Shown in pieces: positions 7,206 through 13,643 of a stretch of 21,403 nucleotides of DNA. The notes beneath the pieces are model-generated. The model did no database searches. It saw only the letters and a program-made list of their open reading frames with translations, and was not told where the DNA came from. Made by a program: the position numbers and the translations under genes. The stretch covers positions 1 to 21,403 of the forward strand of contig JBBQSF010000049.1 of NCBI GenBank assembly GCA_038214085.1, in the 5' to 3' direction. Every line of letters starts with the position of its first letter. The first letter of the stretch is position 1. Origin of the DNA: JBBQSF01 sp038214085. Lineage in GTDB: Bacteria > Bacteroidota > Bacteroidia > Bacteroidales > CG2-30-32-10.

Positions 7206-7987
7206 AATTTTCTAAAAGTTTTCAATTAGGAGTTAAAACATACGGCGATGCTCATAAATTAATCGTAAAGCATAAATTATGGGGCTATGTTTTGCTCCCC
7301 GGACTTATCAATGTTATTCTTTTTGCACTTATTTTCTGGGCTGGTTATCACTTTTCGGGAAAAATCACAAACTGGGTTTTTGACTTTTTTGGATTAACCG
7401 GAAATCAAAGCAGTTGGTACAGTTTCCTGTTTAGTGCTATGCGTTTTGTTCTCAGATTTTTTTTACAGTTTTTGTTTATTTATGCCTATCTCTATGTATA
7501 CAAGTTCATTGTACTTATAATAATGTCGCCTATTCTGGCGCTACTATCCGAAAAAGCTGACAACTTAATTACCCGAACAAAATATCCTTTTTCACTAAAA
7601 CAATTGATAAAAGATATTTTTAGGGGGATATCTATAGTATTACGAAACATGTTAATTGAATTGCTTTATGTTATTGCATTATTTTTTGTTGGCTTTATTC
7701 CAATTATCGGCTTTTTCACACCCCTTGCATTGTTTGTTATTTCAATGTATTTTTATGGATTTTCGATGATTGATTATAACAGTGAACGCTACCGCTACAG
7801 TATTCATCAGAGTGTTCACTTTGTGCGCAAAAATAAAGGTTTTGCAATTGCAAACGGAATGATTTTTTATGGTTTACTATTGGTTCCGATATTGGGACTG
7901 CTTATCGCACCAACTTATGCTGTAGTAGCAGCAACCATTGGCTTTGATAATATCAGAAACGCTTCAAACTCTATAACAAAAAAATGA
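7202..7987 (+). CDS. EI24/CysZ-like multi-pass membrane protein
   Basis: The protein has 261 aa. Hydrophobic segments lie at about residues 27-50, 78-115, 150-188 and 218-247. The block LYVYKFIVLIIMSPILALLSEKAD (about 97-120) and the later Y.FSMIDY.SER followed by FVRKNKG are hallmarks of the EI24 domain, shared with the sulfate permease CysZ of proteobacteria. In Bacteroidetes the transported substrate of these proteins is unknown; no sulfate assimilation gene is nearby. It overlaps both neighbours by ATGA (7202-7205 and 7984-7987), so its level is tied to the thioesterase and to MqnA. Confidence 0.82.
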   Translation: MKFSKSFQLGVKTYGDAHKLIVKHKLWGYVLLPGLINVILFALIFWAGYHFSGKITNWVFDFFGLTGNQSSWYSFLFSAMRFVLRFFLQFLFIYAYLYVYKFIVLIIMSPILALLSEKADNLITRTKYPFSLKQLIKDIFRGISIVLRNMLIELLYVIALFFVGFIPIIGFFTPLALFVISMYFYGFSMIDYNSERYRYSIHQSVHFVRKNKGFAIANGMIFYGLLLVPILGLLIAPTYAVVAATIGFDNIRNASNSITKK

Positions 7988-8751
7988 AACCTTTAAAAAT
8001 TACAGCAGTTTCGTACCTGAACACTTTTCCTTTTGTTCATGGGATTACTAAATCAGGTCTTTTGCAGGACTTTGAGTTAGACTTACAAATACCATCGCTA
8101 TGTGGTAAAAAACTTGTTTCGGGTGAAACGGATATTGCTCTGGTTCCTGTTGCCGCTATTCATAATCATCCTGAATTTGAAATCTATACAGATTTTTGTA
8201 TTGGTTGTAATGGTCGGGTAAAAACAGTGCTTTTACTAAGTAAAGTTCCCGTTGACAAAATTGAGAATATCTATCTGGATTATGATTCCACTACTTCCGT
8301 GAATCTCATTAAAGTGCTTTGCAAATTCTATTGGAAAATAAATCCATTATGGATTCCCATGAAAAATTCTATTGATCAAAATGAAAAGTATGAAAGCATT
8401 GTTGCCATTGGCGATAAAACATTTGAACTTGAAAAAAAATATCCTTTCTCTTATGACTTAGGGGAAATGTGGAGAAATTTCACCGGATTGCCTTTTGTTT
8501 TCGCATGCTGGGCTGGCAAAAAAGGCATTTCTAAGGAAATGATAAAAGATTTAAACGCTGCATTAAGCTGGGGTATTTACCATATACCTGAATCAATTGA
8601 AACAAACCCAGAAAAATTATTTATTCCAAAAGATGAAGCCATCAAATATCTTCAGAGCGACATTAATTTTATATTGGATAAAGATAAGAAAGATGCGATG
8701 CAACTATTTTATAAATATTTAGATATGTTAGTTGAATCTACTCAGGAATAA
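7984..8751 (+). CDS. mqnA: Chorismate dehydratase MqnA (futalosine menaquinone pathway)
   Basis: The protein has 255 aa. MqnA dehydrates chorismate to 3-[(1-carboxyvinyl)oxy]benzoate, the first step of the futalosine route to menaquinone. Its motifs are recognisable: VSYLNTFPF (9-17), GETDIALVPVAAI (47-59), LDYDSTTSVNLIKVLC (98-113) and YDLGEMWRNFTGLPFVFACWAG (157-178). The fold is that of periplasmic binding proteins, but there is no signal peptide, as expected for a cytoplasmic enzyme. The ATG overlaps the EI24 stop by 4 nt. The organism therefore probably makes menaquinone by the futalosine route rather than by MenFDHCEB; the other mqn genes are not in the window. Confidence 0.92.
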   Translation: MKPLKITAVSYLNTFPFVHGITKSGLLQDFELDLQIPSLCGKKLVSGETDIALVPVAAIHNHPEFEIYTDFCIGCNGRVKTVLLLSKVPVDKIENIYLDYDSTTSVNLIKVLCKFYWKINPLWIPMKNSIDQNEKYESIVAIGDKTFELEKKYPFSYDLGEMWRNFTGLPFVFACWAGKKGISKEMIKDLNAALSWGIYHIPESIETNPEKLFIPKDEAIKYLQSDINFILDKDKKDAMQLFYKYLDMLVESTQE

Positions 8752-8830
8752 TTATATATTATATTTTAGATTTTCAACGTTTAATTTTCTATTTTCGCAG
8801 ATACAAAACTTCGTTTCAAAAACAAGCACT

Positions 8831-10510
8831 ATGAAAAGCCGAATAATTATCACTTCACTTTTATTCATGTTTATGGGTTTCAGTTTTTCTGATTCCACAG
8901 CATCCATAACCAATACAAGCTCTTACGCCTCTAATTTACAGGGAAAAAAGAAAATAAAAAGGTTAAAAGCATATTTCAGATACAAAGATCAGGATTACAA
9001 CGGTGCATTAAGAATTTACCGTGAAATTTACAAGGGCAATGAAAAAGATGCCAAAATAAACCTGATGATCGGCAAATGCAACTTGATGCTTCAGAACATG
9101 GATGAAGCTTTGGTTTATCTGAAAATTGCCCGAAAACTTAAACCTGCAGTCGACAATGAATTGCCTTTTTATATGGGTCAGGCTTATCAGTTTCTTGGAA
9201 AACTTGACAGTGCAATAATAGAATACAATACATATAAATCATCGCTATCTATAGCACAACTGAAAAACAATCCGGTAGTTGATTTGCTAAATCAATCTCT
9301 AACGGCCAAAGACCTTATGGAACATCCTGTTGATGTGGTAATAAAAAATATGGGCATTGATATAAATTCAGAATTTGATGACGGAATGCCTTCTATTACT
9401 GCTGATGGAAAAACACTTATCCTTACTTCCCGCCGTCCCGACACAAAAGGCGGCGGAATTGATCCAAATACCGGGCTTTACTATGACGATATTTATATTT
9501 CTACTTGGAACGAAGAAAAAGGAAAATGGAATTCTGCCGAAGGCGTTGAAGGAGAACTTAACACATCTGGACACGATGCATGTATGAGTATTTCACCCGA
9601 TGGAAACACTATTTTTGTTTACAGAAATATTCCAAAAGTTACCGGAAGTGGTGACATTTACTTTTCAACAAAAAAAGCTGATGGAAGATGGACCAACCCC
9701 AAAACCATTGACAAGCCAATAAATTCAAGCTTCTTTGAAAGTTCTGCTTGTTTGTCGCCCGATGGAAATACAATGTATTTTGTAAGCGAACGTAACGGTG
9801 GATATGGTAATGCGGATATCTGGAAGAGTTCAAAATTAGGTAAAAACTTATGGGCAAAACCTGTAAATCTTGGACCGGTCGTAAATACCGAAGACGATGA
9901 ATTGGGCGTTTTTATTCATCCTGATGGCAAAACTCTTTTCTTTTCATCAAAGGGACACAAAACAATGGGAGGATATGACATTTTTATGACACAAATGCAA
10001 AAAGATTCATCATGGTCGGTTCCTGTAAATTTAGGCTACCCAATAAACACTACCAAAAACGACAACTTTTTTGTTATGACTGCCGATGGTAAAAAAGCAT
10101 ACATTACCAGCACAAAAGATGGTGGCCTAGGTGTTTCCGACATCTACGAAATTGATATGAGTAAATATAAATTCCCTCTCAAAATTGAAGGAAGCACAAA
10201 TGAAATTACCGTTGAAAAAAAGATTTCTATCCTTAAAGGAAGTGTCCTCGAATCAAATAGTGCTCAAAAAGTTGATGCTGATGTTATTATTAAAGATGCG
10301 ACTTCCGGAAAAGTAATTACCACTGTTCAAACCAATGAAGCAGGTGATTATTTTGTTACATTGATTGGAGACAAGGAATATGAAATAGTTGTAAATAAAA
10401 ACGGTTACAAACCATTTAGCGAAAAAGTTAACCTAAAATTTGAAACAGAAAAAACTTTTTCGCTTGTCAAACTTATTATTCTCGAGAAAATTCCTGAAGA
10501 AAAGAAATAA
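8831..10510 (+). CDS. TPR-PD40-carboxypeptidase-regulatory envelope protein, PorE-like without OmpA domain
   Basis: The protein has 559 aa from the ATG at 8831, chosen because MKSRIIITSLLFMFMGFSFS is a signal peptide; the frame is open back to 8732 but that start overlaps mqnA and hides the signal. TPR-like helices span about 50-140. Residues about 180-445 are WD40-like PD40 beta-propeller repeats with recurring (S/T)xDGxTxxF/L motifs (for example SPDGNT, HPDGKT, TADGKK). Residues about 466-535 are a carboxypeptidase-regulatory-like beta-sandwich (LKGSVLES.SAQKVDADVIIKD to NEAGDYFV). This order equals T9SS component PorE and relatives, which normally continue into an OmpA peptidoglycan-binding domain. 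Here the frame stops (LIILEKIPEEKK) where OmpA would begin. It is likely periplasmic or outer-membrane associated; its role is uncertain. Confidence 0.82.
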   Translation: MKSRIIITSLLFMFMGFSFSDSTASITNTSSYASNLQGKKKIKRLKAYFRYKDQDYNGALRIYREIYKGNEKDAKINLMIGKCNLMLQNMDEALVYLKIARKLKPAVDNELPFYMGQAYQFLGKLDSAIIEYNTYKSSLSIAQLKNNPVVDLLNQSLTAKDLMEHPVDVVIKNMGIDINSEFDDGMPSITADGKTLILTSRRPDTKGGGIDPNTGLYYDDIYISTWNEEKGKWNSAEGVEGELNTSGHDACMSISPDGNTIFVYRNIPKVTGSGDIYFSTKKADGRWTNPKTIDKPINSSFFESSACLSPDGNTMYFVSERNGGYGNADIWKSSKLGKNLWAKPVNLGPVVNTEDDELGVFIHPDGKTLFFSSKGHKTMGGYDIFMTQMQKDSSWSVPVNLGYPINTTKNDNFFVMTADGKKAYITSTKDGGLGVSDIYEIDMSKYKFPLKIEGSTNEITVEKKISILKGSVLESNSAQKVDADVIIKDATSGKVITTVQTNEAGDYFVTLIGDKEYEIVVNKNGYKPFSEKVNLKFETEKTFSLVKLIILEKIPEEKK

Positions 10511-10559
10511 ACCCAAATTAATCATTAGGAGTCTGCGAACTAATGATTTAATTGGGTTT
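10509..10559. other. Long hairpin overlapping the stop of the PD40 gene
   Basis: AAACCCAA (10509-10516) pairs with TTGGGTTT (10552-10559), and ATCATTAG (10521-10528) with CTAATGAT (10540-10547), leaving a short internal mismatch and an 11-nt loop. No T tract follows, so it is not a classical terminator. It may protect the mRNA 3' end or be part of the larger structured region that follows. Confidence 0.55.
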
Positions 10560-10728
10560 ATCCCGATTTAGTAAATGTTCCTAACAAATTCTTCTTGTTT
10601 GGAATACATTTACTTTATCGATTCTGGCACAAAAACGTGTAGCCTATATTTATGAAATTCAACTAATTGCACTATTTTTCTCCTAACGCTACGCATTATA
10701 GATTTTTTAATGCGGAATTTGGGATAAA
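10557..10728. other. Structured gene-free region, candidate ncRNA or decayed inverted-repeat element
   Basis: Together with its flanks this is the 310-nt gap between convergent genes; no convincing ORF is present. TTTATCCC (10557-10564) pairs with GGGATAAA (10721-10728) and could close the region. Inside, one hairpin runs 10570-10614: AGTAAATGT pairs with ACATTTACT, then TCC with GGA, then AACAA with TTGTT, with a 7-nt loop. A second is CGCATTA/TAATGCG (10692-10698, 10708-10714). The layout suggests a folded RNA with a closing stem and arms, or the remains of a small mobile element. I do not recognise it as 6S, tmRNA, SRP or RNase P RNA, and its strand is unknown. Confidence 0.35.
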
Positions 10729-10748
10729 TACTTTAAAAGTTTTTTTAC

Positions 10749-10794
10749 AAAAAGATTCGATTGGTTTAGGAAAGTCTGTCGGGTCTTTTTTTTT
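10749..10794. terminator. Bidirectional terminator between convergent genes
   Basis: AAAAAGATTCGA (10749-10760) pairs with TCGGGTCTTTTT (10779-10790) in 12 bp with two G-T pairs and an 18-nt loop, followed on the plus strand by more T's to 10794. On the minus strand the other arm ends in TCTTTTT, so the hairpin can also terminate the phosphatase operon that ends at 10821. Confidence 0.7.
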
Positions 10795-10820
10795 GCACTA
10801 CTACGAATTCAGTAACAGTA

Positions 10821-11519
10821 TTATTTAATTTCCATAACGTACTTTTCAACAAACTCCCTGACACAGCCTGCACCTCCGTTTTTTGAAAGCACTATGTCTA
10901 CTTTTCGTTTAACTGCTTCAACTGCATCAGCCGGACAAGCAGTAAATCCGCATTTTTCTATTGCAGCAATATCATTAACATCGTCGCCGATATATGCAAA
11001 ATGTGCCAATTCAATTCCGAGTTCTTTGCTCCATTGTTCGAGGATTTCTGCTTTTTTCCAAGTGCCAATATAAACCTTCTGTACACCAAGCAATTCTGCA
11101 CGGTTTTCAATGATAACCGAATTGATTCCTGAACTGATAAAGCCAACCATCATTCCTGAAGCAGTAAGGGATTTAATGGCAAGCCCATCTTTTGCATTAA
11201 ACTTCTTTAACTCATCGCCACTTTGAGAATAATACATTCCGCCATCAGTAAGGACTCCATCAATATCCAAAGCCAGGAATTTAAAAGCGAAATTTTTAAG
11301 TTTATTTTCAAATAAGGAATAATCGTGGGTCAGAAGTTTTTCTGTTGGAACATTCAGCACATCAGCCAGTATCAACAATTCCTCAAGAGAAGGTTCCATA
11401 TTCCCAGATTCGAAATATTGCAATCCGCTTACTGGAATTCCAGAAAGTTCAGAAAGCTCAATTATGCTTAATTTTTTTTGTTCGCGGAGAACTGTAAGAT
11501 TTGATGCAATGTATATCAT
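10821..11519 (-). CDS. Xre-type HTH domain fused to KdsC-like HAD phosphatase
   Basis: The protein has 232 aa. Residues 1-66 are a Cro/C1-type helix-turn-helix: LREQKKLSIIELSELSGIPVSGLQYFESG, then P.LEELLILADVLNV. Residues about 76-232 are a HAD phosphatase of the KdsC subfamily: DxD nucleophile motif LALDIDGVLTDG (Asp85, Asp87), GDELKKFNAKDGLAIK (101-116), Lys155/156, GDDVNDI (Asp179/180, Asp183) and the KdsC-type tail GGAGCVREFVE. KdsC removes phosphate from Kdo-8-phosphate and normally has about 170-190 aa with no HTH. The usual TGR at motif II is FISSG here. The start overlaps the stop of the DAHP-synthase-like gene by ATGA (11516-11519). It probably dephosphorylates the aldolase product; the HTH may bind the operon's DNA or serve in assembly. 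Confidence 0.85.
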   Translation of the reverse strand: MIYIASNLTVLREQKKLSIIELSELSGIPVSGLQYFESGNMEPSLEELLILADVLNVPTEKLLTHDYSLFENKLKNFAFKFLALDIDGVLTDGGMYYSQSGDELKKFNAKDGLAIKSLTASGMMVGFISSGINSVIIENRAELLGVQKVYIGTWKKAEILEQWSKELGIELAHFAYIGDDVNDIAAIEKCGFTACPADAVEAVKRKVDIVLSKNGGAGCVREFVEKYVMEIK

Positions 11520-12511
11520 ACAATATTTCGGTTAACAGCTTTGGCAATAGGTTTGAGGCTTTCAAACAATTTAGAAAATTGATCATGATTAAGTTGCTGC
11601 GAAGCGTCTGATTTTGCAACAGAAGGATCAGGATGAACTTCAATAAGCAAACCATCCACATCCATTGCCATACAAGCACGAGCTAAATCAGGAACACCGT
11701 AAGCATAACCCATGGCATGGCTGGGATCAAGAATTACAGGCAGGTTAACATATTCTTTTAAATACGCAACACCACACAGATCCAACGAGAATCTTGTTTT
11801 GGTCTCAAAAGTTCTTATTCCGCGTTCGCAAAGAATAACATTAGGATTTCCTCCTGATAAAATAAATTCAGCGGCCTGAACAAACTCCTGAATCGTAGAA
11901 CCAAAGCCTCTTTTTAACAATATCGGTTTTTCTGTTTTAGAACATTTTCGCAAAATACCCTGATCATACATGGCTTTTGCACCAACTTGGATTACATCAG
12001 AATATTCTATTATTTCATCGGCATGAGAAGAATCGCGAACTTCGGTAACAACAGAAAACCCATATTGTCTTCTCACTTCATCTAAAAGCAGCAAACCTTC
12101 CTTACCCATACCCTGGAAGCTGTATGGCGACGTGCGAGGCTTAAAACATCCTGCCCGTATGGTATTCAGCCCTGATTTTTTTATTAATTCAGCTGTAGCA
12201 AAAATTTGCTCACGCGATTCAACTGAGCAAGGCCCTATTGTGAGCAAAGAATTATGCGTATTTCCGCCTATACTTGATTTTCCAATTTTTATTTCACGGG
12301 TTTGACTTAAAAAAGACCGACTGCTTAACTGAATGTCATCAGCAAATATCCAGTATTGCTCAATAAAGGGTTCAATATCTGTAGAAATTTCTTTGATTGC
12401 CGAAGGGGTTACCAACAAAGTATTTCCGCTTTCAATCAATACAATTGCATTATATTTTTCTGCAATTTCTCCGGCCTTACCGCTAAAATCATTTTTTAAT
12501 TTTATTATCAT
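11516..12511 (-). CDS. Type I-beta DAHP synthase-like PEP aldolase
   Basis: The protein has 331 aa. Residues 1-75 resemble the ferredoxin-like regulatory domain of Thermotoga-type DAHP synthase. Residues about 85-331 are the TIM-barrel aldolase: GPCSVES (93-99) with metal ligand Cys95, KPRTSPYSFQGMG (124-136), LLKRGF (198-203), LCERGIRTFE (227-236), metal ligands His265 (DPSH), Glu291 (IEVHP) and Asp302 (KSDASQ). This family condenses PEP with an aldose phosphate. The KPRTS signature places it with DAHP synthases, not Kdo-8-P synthases. However, the usual GARN(M/A)QNF block is GAKAMYDQGIL here (177-187), and DPSHxxGxR is DPSHAMGYAYG. The neighbours are an epimerase with KdsD-like CBS domains and a KdsC-like phosphatase, so a substrate other than erythrose-4-phosphate is possible. 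A normal shikimate-pathway role is the alternative. Confidence 0.87.
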   Translation of the reverse strand: MIIKLKNDFSGKAGEIAEKYNAIVLIESGNTLLVTPSAIKEISTDIEPFIEQYWIFADDIQLSSRSFLSQTREIKIGKSSIGGNTHNSLLTIGPCSVESREQIFATAELIKKSGLNTIRAGCFKPRTSPYSFQGMGKEGLLLLDEVRRQYGFSVVTEVRDSSHADEIIEYSDVIQVGAKAMYDQGILRKCSKTEKPILLKRGFGSTIQEFVQAAEFILSGGNPNVILCERGIRTFETKTRFSLDLCGVAYLKEYVNLPVILDPSHAMGYAYGVPDLARACMAMDVDGLLIEVHPDPSVAKSDASQQLNHDQFSKLFESLKPIAKAVNRNIV

Positions 12512-13515
12512 GATTCACCTTTAATCAAGTTATTAAATTTTATTGCTCCTGTTATTTTCCGTTCTTCATTAACAACAGGAAGAAAGAGTACTGGAAAACT
12601 CAAGCTTTTTATATAAGACAGAATATCGGAAACGCTTTCGTTTTCAAAAACAAAAGCCGGATCCCGGTTAATCATTTCCGAAATCTGAACAGTTGAAATC
12701 GTATCAAAATTACGAATAAGACACTTTCTAATATCAGCATTGGTAATAAGTCCGGTCATTTCACCATTTATACCGCTAACTGCCGTAAAACCCATTTTAT
12801 ACAAATCGATCGTTTTCAAAATTTCCAAAAAACTGGTAGTTTCTTCTTTAACAACGGGAATTTCTTCAAAATCCATCATAAAATCCTTTACACGGTAATG
12901 CGACTGAATATCATCGCTGTTTAGCCTCAGCAATGCAGAACCAATAAAGTCGCCACGAAATAGGTATGAACCAATAACGGCAGCGTCGACACCCATATTG
13001 CGAAGGATAAACGACAATTCATCATTGATACCACCATCCACGTGAATTTTAATGCGGGGATAAGTATTTTTAAAATGTTGAATTTTTTTAAAATTCTGCT
13101 TATCGAATTTGCCACCGCTCATTCCCGGAGTAGTTGCCATAAAAAGAACGAAAGAGCAAATGTCTTTGTATTCTTCAAACACTTCAACTGGTGTATCCGA
13201 AACAATTGCCAGTCCGAGTTTTCCCTTAAAGTCAGATGAAATTATAGGTTTGGATTTTAATTGTTCGAATTGTAAAGTCAGGAATTCTACTTTAGTTTCA
13301 ATTATTTTTTCAAAAAAATCTTCTGGAGAGTCTGTTATCAAATGCAAATCAATAGGGGTCTGGCTTATTTTTCGAATATTAATAATATCCTCAAAAACCG
13401 TTTTATCATTATTGCAATCGATATGAAAATAATCCACTCTGTGTGCATCAAGTTCTCTGGCAAGTGCATCAAGTTCCTTGTCTTTTCCGGAATATATAGA
13501 AGCAGATATTTTCAT
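12508..13515 (-). CDS. Ribulose-phosphate 3-epimerase-like barrel fused to KdsD-like CBS pair
   Basis: The protein has 335 aa. Residues 1-200 form an Rpe-family TIM barrel that keeps the four metal-binding/catalytic positions: His31 and Asp33 (YFHIDC), His58 (DLHL) and Asp160 (HVDGGIN). It departs elsewhere: the usual HxDVMDG reads HIDCNND, the ALNPxTP segment reads AIVSDTP, and VNPGFGGQ reads TTPGMSGG. Residues about 218-333 are two CBS domains whose wording (MGFTAVSGINGEMTGLITNADIRKCL, then ISEMINRDP) is closest to the C-terminal CBS pair of arabinose-5-phosphate isomerase KdsD. The protein is thus a KdsD with the SIS isomerase domain replaced by an epimerase barrel. It is the first gene of the operon and overlaps the next by ATGA (12508-12511). 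Substrate unknown; a sugar-phosphate epimerase under nucleotide control is the fair reading. Confidence 0.82.
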   Translation of the reverse strand: MKISASIYSGKDKELDALARELDAHRVDYFHIDCNNDKTVFEDIINIRKISQTPIDLHLITDSPEDFFEKIIETKVEFLTLQFEQLKSKPIISSDFKGKLGLAIVSDTPVEVFEEYKDICSFVLFMATTPGMSGGKFDKQNFKKIQHFKNTYPRIKIHVDGGINDELSFILRNMGVDAAVIGSYLFRGDFIGSALLRLNSDDIQSHYRVKDFMMDFEEIPVVKEETTSFLEILKTIDLYKMGFTAVSGINGEMTGLITNADIRKCLIRNFDTISTVQISEMINRDPAFVFENESVSDILSYIKSLSFPVLFLPVVNEERKITGAIKFNNLIKGES

Positions 13516-13530
13516 CAGTTAAATTTCATG

Positions 13531-13538
13531 CAAAGTTA
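13531..13538 (-). promoter_or_regulatory. -7 element for the epimerase-aldolase-phosphatase operon
   Basis: On the minus strand TAACTTTG (13538-13531) matches TAnnTTTG and ends 15 nt before the ATG at 13515. No -33 box seen. Confidence 0.45.
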
Positions 13539-13631
13539 TGAAAAAAAAGAAATTCAGCTTATCCGATTTGGAAAAAAGCATAACAGTACTGCGCAACTCA
13601 TTACTCTCAAATAAATTACAATCAGATTGAT

Positions 13632-13639
13632 TATCTTTG
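13632..13639 (+). promoter_or_regulatory. -7 element directly before the radical SAM gene
   Basis: TATCTTTG is an exact TAnnTTTG match with only 4 nt between its G and the ATG at 13644. If used, transcription would begin at or next to the start codon, giving a leaderless or nearly leaderless mRNA. Confidence 0.45.
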
Positions 13640-13643
13640 CTTC

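Noticed and set aside
8732..8830. N-terminal extension of the PD40 protein overlapping mqnA
   Set aside because: The signal peptide begins at the ATG at 8831, and the extension overlaps the mqnA end with no family support.
10579..10690. Two TCCTAAC copies (10579, 10681) as possible integron attC sites
   Set aside because: Both copies are in the same orientation and do not fit the RYYYAAC/GTTRRRY core pair; no integrase or cassette array is present.
10509..10794. 6S RNA, tmRNA or SRP RNA in the hairpin-rich gap
   Set aside because: There is no rod-like near-complete pairing, no tRNA-like ends and no SRP apical-loop motif.
10821..13515. A plain Kdo biosynthesis cluster (kdsD-kdsA-kdsC)
   Set aside because: The aldolase has KPRTS of DAHP synthases rather than the Kdo-8-P synthase motif, and there is no SIS isomerase domain.
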